A DNA stretch of 64,000 bases from Lucinisca nassula (Eukaryota; Mollusca; Bivalvia; Lucinida; Lucinidae): positions 63,572,406-63,636,405 of the forward strand of contig OY757010.1 of assembly GCA_963580285.1 (NCBI GenBank), read 5' to 3'. The translations under genes were made by a program, and so were the position numbers. The notes under the pieces are model-generated. The model had not been told where the DNA came from. It was given only the letters and a program-made list of their open reading frames with translations, and searched no databases. Below, piece by piece: positions 30,166-39,381 of the stretch (position 1 is the first letter of the stretch; each line of letters opens with the position of its first letter).

Positions 30166-30215
30166 GTAGATCCAGATCAGATGGCTTTTGAAGAAGCCAT
30201 CTGATCAGGATCTAC
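30166..30215. repeat. Family G-type hairpin with different arms
   Basis: gtagatccagatcagatggc / gaagccatctgatcaggatc tac: arms of about 22 bp with one mismatch and loop ttttgaa. The outer part (cagtgtagatc) agrees with family G; the inner arm differs from the copies at 21463 and 24681 but stays complementary. Confidence 0.85.
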
Positions 30216-30303
30216 ACGGTTTTACTTTCAATTTATGAATTTGTAGGAATAAATTATATCAAGTAATCTGATTGGTTCAAAGTCCGAAATGGGTGTGGCT
30301 TAA

Positions 30304-31430
30304 GGGGCTCTTACACTGTCACGACTTTAACCACGATTGTCCACGACTGTCCACGACCAATTGGGACCATGAAAATCGTGGCAAATCGGGGCATACACGG
30401 TTCCGATTTCACTACCCTACGAATACTCACGACATTGCTACGACACTTCTACGAACAATCACGACTGCTGTACGATAATGGAGCCGATTTACAACGATCC
30501 TCTACGATCGACCACGATGTCTTACGACCCTCTAGGATTCTTCTACGACTGCACCACGATTGCTTCAAGATATCAGACGATCAAACAAGATTTCTCACGA
30601 TCCCTGCAAGACTGCGCTACGACCAAGGCACGATGATCAAAGACTCAGTACATTCATGGAGGATTCGATACGATTTACTCACGATTAACCAAGACTTCTC
30701 CCGATTCGTCAGGATTTATAATGATCTGGGTATAAAAAAGTGTTCATCAAATGCACAGTGTCATTCAGTTTCAACCATTTCTTTAGAGAGCATCTGACGA
30801 AAATGTTTTTGCAGCCAGGTCAAAAGCTTCTGTATCTTCAAAATTTAGTTCAGCTCGAACAAGACACGATCGAAAATGACATTGCAATGGCTGAACAACT
30901 GGAGGTGCAGAGGAACAGGAGGGACAGGTGACAGTTGACCATAGTTACTTGGGTAATTATATGTACAAAGTTACGTGGAGAAAGTAATGCGTTCGACGTA
31001 GCGTCGGGATAAATCGTGCTAGCGACGTCATCAATCGTAGTGCATTCCTGGTGAATCTTGCATTGTCGTGAGTAGATCGTACGGCAGTCGCAACGGAATC
31101 GTAGCGGCGTCGTAGATGATCTTGTCTCGTCGTAGCACAATCGTGGTAGAATTCAGTCACGATTATTCACGATTGGCCAGGATTACCACGACGACGGCTC
31201 ACGACTGAGCTACGATTTCTCTACGACCGCTCTACGATTTGAAAAATGATGCCGACTCGTCACGAATGTTTTGAACATGTCCAAAACAGTCGTGGTCACT
31301 CCCGAACTATCACGATCAACCACGATTCCTCAAGATCTTTGCTGACTTCTCTACGACGTTGTTCACGATTTACCACGATTTAAACAATCGTGGTGAGTCG
31401 TGGCCAAAATCGTGACAGTGTAAGAGCCCT
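30304..31430 (+). mobile_element. 1127-bp TTAA-flanked transposon with helically spaced motif array
   Basis: Inverted ends RGGGCTCTTACACTGTCACGA (left GGGG..., right inverted AGGG...), with TTAA at 30300-30303 and 31431-31434. Most of both halves consists of ACGATT/ACGACT-type hexamers every 10-12 bp. The centre (30725-30960) is free of the motif and holds a TATA-like element and a short ORF. A second copy of the flank at 31465-31545 runs through without the insert (gtgtggctaaactgaatatt), giving an empty site. The superfamily is uncertain: TTAA suggests Kolobok or piggyBac, but the ends do not match any I can name with confidence. Confidence 0.88.
30729..30931 (+). CDS. Small ORF in the centre of the TTAA element
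   Basis: A TATA-like gggtataaaaaag lies at 30726-30738, 65-75 bp before the ATG at 30803. From that ATG the frame gives 42 residues to a stop at 30929-30931. They form an acidic leucine-rich helix (L-V-Q-L-E-Q-D-T-I-E-N-D) ending in basic residues (R-N-R-R-D-R). A frame opening earlier at 30740 uses GTG. The stop follows a possible splice donor (ag|gtgaca at 30925-30934), so this could be the first exon remnant of a transposase gene whose rest was deleted. I do not recognise a domain. Its position in the only motif-free part of the element is the best argument for a gene remnant. Confidence 0.35.
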
Positions 31431-31635
31431 TTAAACTGAATATTCAGCAGGATCTACACTGTTTTACATTCAATTTATGAATTTGTAGGAATAAATTATA
31501 TCAAGTAATCTGATTGGTTCAAAGTCCGAAATGGGTGTGGCTAAACTGAATATTCAGCAAGAGAAGGGTTAACATTTTTTATAGCAGGTTATCTGACTGC
31601 CTTTTTGCGTCGTGTATAACGTTCATTTCCACTTT

Positions 31636-32178
31636 TGTTGGCGCCTGATGCTCCGTCTTTGGTCGGGCCCCTCGGAGTCTAACTGTTGGTTTTCTTTTGC
31701 TCCAGCAATTCTGTTGTTTTATGCAGTCGAGTCCTCAACCTTGTTTCGTCTCTGTAGTTTTTTTATTTGTATGTTCTCGGAGATGTTACACTGATGAGTA
31801 AGGAAGCCTTCATGCGGACTAAACAAAATTAGTGTATACCGCAACAGAGGTAAGGGCGAGGATAATGGCCATGTAAAATCGATTTAAGCCCCCCAGTGGA
31901 ATTCTTTCCACTGACCGTTCCAAGGCGGTTCTTCTGTGGCGGTTTATTTATGTTGTTGTTTGTTACTTACTGTGTGTATCACTTGTGTCTTTTTATTTTG
32001 GATGGCCATTTGGCCATTTTGTGGGAAAGTAACTGTCCTCATGGCCTTCCTTTGTTTAGGTTTCCATTATGGTCTGGTCGCTTCATGTTTGTGTTTCTTT
32101 CCCTTTGGTGTTTTTGATGGGTGGAGTAAGTTAATTGTATCGATTCCTGATCTTTGTTTTACTTCTACTTTGTACTGA
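31636..32178 (+). repeat. Family D copy (Penelope-like 3' region)
   Basis: cgcctgatgctccgtctttg, aactgttggttttcttttgc, gttacactgatgagtaagg, catgcggactaaacaaaatt, aaatcgatttaagcccccca, cactgaccgttccaaggcgg, ttcctgatctttgttttac. A single family J unit follows (32170-32285). Confidence 0.9.
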
Positions 32179-32289
32179 ACAATATATAGAGAAAATATTC
32201 AGGAAAGGGCACGACCATAGAACACAATCACCTCGACCTACTACTGAAAGAAAAGACACCAAAGTCAAACATACAATGTTGGCCTTCGC

Positions 32290-32712
32290 TGTTTGCCATT
32301 TACCTTTTTGGTGGTTCCCATATAAATTGGTTAAGCATATAGGGTGGGAGCAAATCAATAGGACTCAAGCGGCGTTGCTCTGGACTGATTACATGACTTG
32401 TTGTATCATGTAAAAGTCTCCCCTCGTTTCTTACGATTTATCCGGACACCTCATCTCCTTATCGTACTTGTTCAAAAAGTATAAATTACTACCCGATGTT
32501 GTGGAGTTTAATTCCCGACTAATTCCTCCGTTCAGCGTGCCAGTCGATCAGTTTCCTAATTTTGTAGCGGCGTGTTTACTGACATTCAAGTTATTTTAAG
32601 ACTTCCATTGTAGCATTTCCTGCCACTTTAAACTATCGGTGACCTAAAAGTTTAATCTAGCAATATAGCTTGGAATTAGATTAATCAGTCAAAAATAAAC
32701 AGATATCATGTT
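32290..32712. other. Spacer, no supported gene
   Basis: A fragment near 32305-32480 resembles the outer parts of families G and F (gtttgccatttacc, tatccggacacctcatctcc). Nothing firm. Confidence 0.4.
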
Positions 32713-32726
32713 GACTGCCATATACA

Positions 32727-33026
32727 CGGCCCCCGCCTATCGGGGCTTGAAGAAATAGATGGTCTGCACGATGCTTCCACGCAGAGCTGAAACTGACCGC
32801 ACACGAGAACTGGTAAAACGCTTACATAATCTAAGCCTGCCCAGGTAAAGCGGTGCGAGTCAGACCGTCCATGCTTATAAACCCTATTGGTTTCATTGGG
32901 TGACAGGGCTTGAGATGTCATTTCAGCTCGATGTCGGGTAAAACCCCCACAAAATTGGAAGCAACGTCTCCAAAATAACCTATACAGTGTTGGTGGGGAC
33001 GTTAAACCTAACATCAAACAAACAAA
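32727..33026 (+). mobile_element. Family A SINE-like element, 14-bp TSD
   Basis: Flanked by gactgccatataca (32713-32726) and gactggcatataca (33027-33040), one mismatch. Full length, 300 bp. Confidence 0.93.
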
Positions 33027-33098
33027 GACTGGCATATACAGCATGCAGCATCCGGGTTCGGAATCTGGCGACCCTTAAAACAATGACAAATTTAAAAT

Positions 33099-34313
33099 AG
33101 GCAGTTGCTAGCCGTCCGGTACCGGACCACCAGCCTACTAGTCTGCCCGTCCGGTACCCGACGGCTAGCCAACCCACGTAGGAATGGCTAGCCATCTGGT
33201 AGTAAGTTTAAGTCTATCATTTTGGTATGAGTTTGAAATAATATTGTCCACTTTATGGTGTTATTGAAATATTTCTAATTTACTCCAACTGTATTATCAT
33301 TATTATTATTATTATTATTTATATTATTATGCCAATGTTATAATTTATTTTTTTTATACATTATTATTGTTATAATTGAAATCTGCAAATGTTTGTCCGA
33401 TGTTGAGCTTGATATTAATCGTGATAGATTAACATTGAATTTGGGAAGCATATTTATTTAACCTTTCAGTTCAACACGGTAGGTACAAAGAAATATCTAT
33501 CAGGGGTAATTATCTTGATAGCAGTGCACACATAAAGGCAACGATCCGAAACTCCATGAGGAGTGCAATTACCGTAATGATCATATGTATTGGGACAGAT
33601 CTCGATAGGCTTCGGCAAATAATGCAGTCCCTGATCAGACTGCTCCTGAAGCAGCGTCTACACTGTTTGCCATTCCATCTGCACCTTTGGGAATCTTCTG
33701 GATCGTGAAACAAATTTGTTAAAAAATTTAGGAGCATAACTGCAAGTCATCAAGATTCTTATTTCTTAGGATTTTTGCGATACTGCTCAGTTGCTATTAG
33801 TCGTTTTTCGAGACGCTTGGATCAAACCTTTTAGTACCTTCAAGCCGCATTTACATAAAGAAAGGAAAAGTAAAATACATAAACTTATAAAAAATATTAG
33901 GTTATATTACCAATTGGTAGTTACTTTTAAATATTCTATATATAGTAATAATACTAGAAATAAGTAAACACCACTACAGTTTTCATTATCACAGGCATAA
34001 TTGTTATGACAAGCATGCATTACCGATACGGCTGTGTTTATTTGCCTTATTTTTAAAACGATCTCAATGACATTTAGTCTCAAAGAAGGAACTATTTAGC
34101 ATCCAGTGCTCCAGAAAATGATACAAGTGCTATTCAGCATTCATACCCTTTATTGAATGAGAGACTAAAATTTACTACCGGACGACTAGCCATTCCTACG
34201 TGGTTTGGCTAGCCGTCCGTTACCGGACAAGCAGACTCGTTGGCTGGTCGTCCGGTACCGGTTGGGCAGACTCGTAGGCTGGTCATCCGGTACCGGACGG
34301 CTAGCCACTGCCT
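33099..34313. mobile_element. 1215-bp element with long inverted repeats
   Basis: Left inverted repeat 33099 to about 33215 and right repeat about 34150-34313. Both begin aggcagtKgctagccgtccg and carry the palindrome gtccggtaccggac plus ggctagcc blocks; they diverge gradually towards the centre. The right arm holds an extra sub-repeat of about 45 bp. Flanks TTAAAAT at 33092-33098 and 34314-34320 fit a 7-bp TSD. The interior (33220-34150) is AT-rich with a family G fragment at 33600-33700 and no transposase. Confidence 0.88.
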
Positions 34314-34320
34314 TTAAAAT

Positions 34321-34618
34321 AATACATGACCTTTTTTTGTGAACGACAGTTTTGGAACCAGTTCACTAGACAATTGGAAATTTGCAGAAAATGCCTATTT
34401 GTCAAATTAACTTCTTTTACTTCAACCGAATCTTTTATTGTCCAATCAGAGAACAGTTTACTTTCAAAATATACCCCTGATTAAATTAACCAGTATGTGA
34501 CATTCCTAACCAGTATGTGACCGTCCTTTGAGTTCGATTTGTCGCGGTTTTTAATTAATCATACTTCATACACGTGCCAAACACAGCGACTCCATTTTGT
34601 CGGTCCCTAGCATTTCGT
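34321..34618. other. Spacer
   Basis: A 15-bp repeat (aaccagtatgtgac at 34488 and 34509) and no gene. Confidence 0.5.
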
Positions 34619-34619
34619 T

Positions 34620-35610
34620 TTTAGCTCACCTGTCACGTAGTGACGAGAGCTCACCTGTCACGTAGTGACGAGGTGAGCTCTTGGGATCACTTTTTGTCCG
34701 TCGTGCGTGCGTCCGCCCGGGCGTGCGTGCGTAAATGTTTTCTTCAAACGACATCTACTCCTAAACCACTAATCGGATTTCGACCAAATTTCATAAGAAT
34801 GATCCTTAGGTGGTCCCCTTTCAAAGTTGTTCAAATGGTTCCGGTCCGTTGCACATCTAGGGCACCGGAGTTAAAAATAGATTTTTACTGAAAATTTTAA
34901 AAATCTTCTTCTCTGAAACCGCATGGCCCGTCTTTGATATTTAGTATGAAGCTTCATCTAGTGAATCTCTACCAAGATTGTTCAAATTATAGCCCTAGGG
35001 CTAAAAATGCCCCCGCCCTGGGGGCCTTTGGTTTTACATCTAGGTTATATAGGGAAAAAGTTTAAAAATCTTCTTTACTGAAACCGCAAGGCCCAGGTCT
35101 TTGACATTTAGTATAAAGCTTCATCTGGTGGGCCTCTATCACGACTGTTCAAATTATAGCCCTAGGGCCAAAAATGCCCACGCCCCGGGGCCCTTTGGTT
35201 TTTCATAAGCTTATATAGGGAACATATTTAAAAATCTTCTTCTCTGAAACCACAAGGTCCAGGTCTTTGATATTTGGTATGATGCTTCACCTAATGGACC
35301 TCTGTCATGATTGCTCAAATCATAGCCCTAGGGCCAAAACTGCCCCTGCCCCGGGGCCCTTTGTTTTTTCATAGGCTTATATAGGGAAAATATTTAAAAA
35401 TCCAAGATTTATATAAGATAAACTTTTAAAAATTTTCTTGTCTGAAACCAGAAGGCTCCGGTCTTTGATATTTCGTATGAAGCTTCACCCTTTAAACCAC
35501 TACCAAGATTATTTAATTTATAGCCAGGGGCCAATAATGGCTCTCCTAGGGGCCCACTTGTTACCCTATGGATCAGGTGTGCGATCCAGGGCCATCATGG
35601 CGCTCTTGGT
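34620..35610 (+). repeat. Family E copy with duplicated head hairpin
   Basis: Head tagctcacctgtcacgtagt is duplicated (34621 and 34648); the second folds as agctcacct-gtcac-gta-gtgac-gaggtgagct. Then ccgtcgtgcgtgcgtccgcc. Units of about 175-185 bp then repeat (cttcttctctgaaaccgca, ggtctttgatattt, gaagcttcatcta, atagccctagggcc). Confidence 0.85.
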
Positions 35611-35778
35611 TTTTTTTTAGTTTGATATGGGCTTGTATTCTACTTTTGATATGGGTTTATTGGAGCTTAAATGTTGATCTGTGTTTGTGTGTTGCTCGGA
35701 TGAGGGCATGGATCCGTGGGCGCTTGGTTTGGACTGAAAAAAATATATCTCTGTTTATATGTATAAACAGTTTTAATC

Positions 35779-36079
35779 CGGCCCCACTCATCGGGGCTTG
35801 AAGAAATAGATGGGCTGCATGATGCTTCCACGCAGAGCTGAAACCGAACCGCACATGAGTACTGGTAAAACGCTTAGAGGATCTAAGCCTGCCCAGGCAA
35901 AGCGGTGCGAGTGTCGGACCGTCCATGCTTATAAACCATATTGGTTTCATTGGGCGGCAGGGCTTGAGATGTCATTTCATCTCAATATCGGGTAAAAATC
36001 CCACACAATTGGAAGCAACGTCTCCAAAATGACCTTTACAATGTCGATGAGGACGTTAACCTCAAATCAAACAAACAAA
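35779..36079 (+). mobile_element. Family A SINE-like element, full length
   Basis: ggccccactcatcggggctt at the 5' end, (CAAA)n tail, and weak flanking similarity (cagttttaa / cagatttaa). Confidence 0.88.
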
Positions 36080-36340
36080 GCAGATTTAAACAAATTTGGT
36101 AGTTTTGGATAGGCGGTTTCAGCGTGGCGCCTTCATCAGAGTTGGCACGCTCACAACGTGGCAGGCATGGATTGGCATTGTCGTTTTGGCAAATTTGCAT
36201 TAATCGGGCGCATAAACTTGAATGTTGGCGTCCGACAAAATTTGGGTTTGGGCGCCTGGTAAATGTCCTTATGTATTTTATATAAATTTGTTAATACCAT
36301 AACATGAATTTATGTTCGGGTGAGTTCGTTAAGAAGAAGT
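36080..36340. other. Spacer
   Basis: Contains on the minus strand ctgatgaaggcgccacgct gaaac, a ribozyme-like string I do not accept (see rejected). No gene. Confidence 0.5.
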
Positions 36341-36344
36341 AAAA

Positions 36345-36905
36345 CAAAGATCATGAATCGATACAATAAACTTACTCCACCCATCAAAGACAACAAAGGG
36401 AAAGAAACAAAAACATGAAGCGACCAGACCATAATGGAAACCTTAACAAAGGAAGGCCATAAGGACAGTTACTTTCCCATAAAATGACCATGTGGCCATC
36501 CAAAATAAAAAGACACAAGTGATACACACTAAGTAAGTAACCAGCAAAAACATAAATAAACCGCCACAGAAGAACCGCCTTGGAACGGTCAGTGGAACCA
36601 TTTCCACGGGGGGGGGGGGGGGGGGGGGGGGGGGGCTTAAATCGATTTTATGTGGTAACAATCATCGCCCTACTTCCGTCGCGATTTAGACAAATAATTT
36701 GTTCAGTCCACATGAAGACCTCCTAACTCATCAGTGCAACATCTCCGTGAACACAAATAATCAACGAACCACAGAGGTAAGACAACGGTGAGGACTCGAC
36801 AGCAAGAAACCACTGAAATGCTGGAGCAAAAGAAAACCAACAGTTAGACTCCGATGGGCCCGACCAGAGACAGAGCATCAGGCACCAACCAACATTACCT
36901 TGAAT
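36345..36905 (-). repeat. Family D copy directly downstream of RT ORF
   Basis: On the minus strand it follows the RT stop codon (36933-36935) after about 28 bp: tggtgcctgatgctctgtct, ctaactgttggttttctttt, gttgcactgatgagttagg, aaatcgatttaagccccc..., ending atcatgatctttgttttac. It contains a G-run of about 30 at 36607-36636. Confidence 0.9.
36607..36636. repeat. Expanded poly-G tract in family D
   Basis: About 30 G, where copies at 31890 and 57975 have six to seven C on the other strand. Confidence 0.95.
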
Positions 36906-36932
36906 TAGATCTCTCTAATTCTCAATAAGCCT

Positions 36933-38445
36933 TTACGTTGGAACCGTCATAGAATCTGAGGCTTGACCCACCGGCGTGCAATTGAAGAGGGAAGCATAGT
37001 TGCCAACCGTGATTGGGTTAACTATCATGCATGCAGTCTGTCGTATAACATCCATGTTGTACCCAATCTTTTTATATCGAAGAATGATTTTACGAAATTG
37101 GGTGCTGAAGTCAGTGCGGTTATATATTTTTCTGAATCTATATACTAAGTCACCATAAAATTCAGGTTCCGATAGACCTTGCTGCAGAAGAGATTTAAGT
37201 CCAATATTGAATTTTGAAATTAAATCAGAATGGCGTCTATAAAATTTTGAAAAGACTTTGCGTAGTTTATTGGTACCGATAACCCTGATTAAGAAGTTTA
37301 GCCGTTAATAATTTATTACGAGTGTTGAAGTCATTTACATGACTACACACTCTAGCAAATCGAATTAATTGCGAAATATAAATGCCATAGGATGGCGCAC
37401 GAGGAACATCACCATCCAAAAAAGGAAAATTTACAATCTCAAAATCAAAGTCATCGCGTTTATCATAAATAATGCACGAAACAAACCCATCTACAATAGA
37501 TAGATGTAAATCCAAAAACGGGGCCTCGGTATCAGAAGAATTTGCTTTATTTAACTGAAGTTCTGGGGGGTAAATCTGACTGATCAAACCATCGAAATAG
37601 GTATTATCAATATTTAATATTCATCTAAATATCTAGAAGTGGAGCTAAAAGCTTCAATAATTTCAGATTGGTTATCAATCGAAAGCGACGACATGAAAAG
37701 TAGAAGTAAAACAAAGATCAGGAATTGATACAATTACTTTACTCCACCCATAAAAGACACCAAAGGGAAAGAAATACAAACATTAAGCGACCAGACCATA
37801 ATGGAAATCTAAACAAAGGAAGGCCATAAGGACAGTTACTTTCCCACAAAATGGCCATATGGCCATCCAAAACCAAAAGACACAAGTGATACACACAGTA
37901 AGTAACAAACAACAACATTAATAAATCGCCACAGAAGAGCCGCCTTGGAACGGTCAGTGGAAGATTTCCACTGGGGGGGGGGGGGGGGGGGGCTTAAATC
38001 GATTTTACGTGGCCACAATCCTCGCCCTTACCTTCGTCGCGATTTAGACAAATAATTTGTTCAGTCCGCATGAAGGCCTCCTAACTCATCAGTGCAACAT
38101 CTCCGTGAACACAAAAATCAAAGAACCACAGAGGTGAGACAACGGTGAGGACTCGACAGCAAGAAACCACTGAAATGCTGGAGCAAAAGAAAACCAACAG
38201 TTAGACTCCGATGAGCCCCACCAGAGACAGAGGTCTCTTTCATAACAATACAAGAACAGATCAGCTACAAGCGATGCGCAATTCGTACCCATCGGAATAC
38301 CCACAATTTGTCTAAATAACTTAGTACCGAATCTAATATAAATATTGTCAAGTAGAAAGGTGAGGGCATCACACACTTTCTGACATGACCATAGTTTATA
38401 ATTCTTATGCTCTTTAGAAGTCTTTAGAACTCTGGTGAAGTCGTC
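36933..38445 (-). pseudogene. Penelope-like reverse transcriptase ORF, split by a family D insertion
   Basis: The minus strand encodes an RT in two pieces. 38445-38231 gives a fingers/palm segment ending V-G-I-P-M-G-T-N-C and A-D-L-F-L-Y-C-Y-E-R-D. 37699-36933 continues with F-M-S-S-L-S, S-R-Y-L-D (palm Y-L-D-D-type box, with a base missing), L-D-L-H-L-S, K-R-D-D-F-D-F and the thumb and C-terminal parts up to L-F-N-C-T-P-V. The two pieces join exactly if 37700-38230 is removed. Further damage: a one-base loss after Y-L-D and a frame change near 37270. The last 108 codons are open. From memory such RT ORFs are common in mollusc and cnidarian genomes; I assign them to Penelope-like elements because of the G-x-P-M-G box, Y-L-D-D box and lack of a retroviral or LINE context, with moderate certainty. 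No GIY-YIG endonuclease domain was seen. Confidence 0.75.
37700..38230 (-). mobile_element. Family D insertion inside the RT ORF
   Basis: Starts (minus strand) at ctctgtctctggtgg, i.e. 5'-truncated by about 15 bp compared with other copies, and ends tgatctttgttttacttcta. It contains a G-run at 37974-37992. The RT reading is interrupted between E-R-D and F-M-S. Confidence 0.85.
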
Positions 38446-38452
38446 AGGCCTA

Positions 38453-38810
38453 TGTTTCCGCTAACCCGACCGACCCTGATTTTTGTGCCGACCCTGTAAT
38501 TTTTATAGACACCAAAAAAAAAAAAAAGACATTCTTACCTACCGACCTTAATATTTTCTAGCAATTTTTCTTAAATATAAAACTGTCAAAAAAGCAAAAC
38601 TAATACTGAAAATTTTGTCCTTTTGCTTCCTTGATGCTCTCAACCGCATAATTTGAATGTTTTCTGATAATATGGCTGGAAGTAAGCCCTTTTTGCAGAT
38701 GTTTGCTCTTTTTCCATCAAATAAAAATTTGACAAAAAAATAAAAAGTTAAATCTACCTACCGACCCTAATTTTTTTCAGCATGTTAGCGTAAACACAGC
38801 TACTTTATTT
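38453..38810. mobile_element. Short element with TGTTTMCGCTAAC inverted ends and 7-bp TSD
   Basis: Inverted tgtttccgctaac (38453) and gttagcgtaaaca (38783-38795), and internal ccgaccctRatttttt repeated at both ends. aggccta flanks at 38446-38452 and 38811-38817. The right end lies about 15 bp outside the inverted match, so the exact border is uncertain. Confidence 0.6.
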
Positions 38811-38834
38811 AGGCCTAAAGCATTTTCTTCAACA

Positions 38835-39118
38835 TTACGATAACACACCCGTGCGACATAGTGCATTATTCACACCTTCAAAATGGCTACTTTTCTGATA
38901 AAAATCCGTGATATTTTTCTTATTTATACTGCAAACATAGGATGTGGGTACTCGTTAGAACCGCCTCAATGAGGCGGTTCTAACGAGTACCCACAACCTA
39001 TGTCTAGGAGCAAAAATAAGGAATATAATAGATACCCCCGTAAACCCCAGTTTCCTCTGTTTAAAGTGTGGTTTAAGGGGGTCTTCATTTCACGCACTTG
39101 TTAACCTGATGAACTGCA
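38835..39118 (+). mobile_element. Family F fold-back element, left edge of the 6.1-kb array
   Basis: Full copy: cattacgataacacacccg, cttcaaaatggctac, perfect core gttagaaccgcctcaatgag (about 38950-39000), taaagtgtggtttaaggg, cacttgttaacctgatga. Partial repeats at 45001-45250 and 51139-51390 lack the first 29 bp. Confidence 0.88.
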
Positions 39119-39131
39119 AAATTTGCATAGT

Positions 39132-39372
39132 ATATTTTTTTTTTTTTTTTTTTTGGTTTGGGTTTTACGGCCCTTCAAGATTATTTCACTCATATCGAGC
39201 CGATCGTTAATCAGAGGTGGGCGAAAACCGGAGTACCCGGAGAAAAACCACCTGACCTTCCGTTGCAGAACTTGGCGTCTCACACGTGATCCGAGCGAGG
39301 CTCGAACCTACGGCGGTGAGAGACCTAATGACTAAGAGTCAGCGCTCTTATCCACTAGGTCACGGAGGCCCG
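39132..39372 (-). mobile_element. tRNA-derived SINE B, 9-bp TSD (unit 1)
   Basis: ttgcatagt flanks at 39123-39131 and 39373-39381. Minus strand: gggcctccgtgacctagtgg (box A tgacctagtgg), gtaggttcgagcctcgctc (box B ggttcgagcct), middle ctccgggtactccggttttc, end agggccgtaaaacccaaacc plus poly-A. Copies: 45269-45506 and 51407-51641, same TSD. Confidence 0.92.
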
Positions 39373-39381
39373 TTGCATAGT

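Noticed and set aside
36100..36150. Minus-strand hammerhead-like string (ctgatgaaggcgccacgct gaaac)
   Set aside because: Core strands are present, but stem II needs a bulge and no stem III or stem I partner can be drawn.
36690..36745. Family D hammerhead-like segment (ctgatgag...gaacaaattatttgtc)
   Set aside because: A stem III-like hairpin exists, but one core A is missing, stem II does not close and stem I does not pair; the same holds for copies at 25130, 31790 and 38080.
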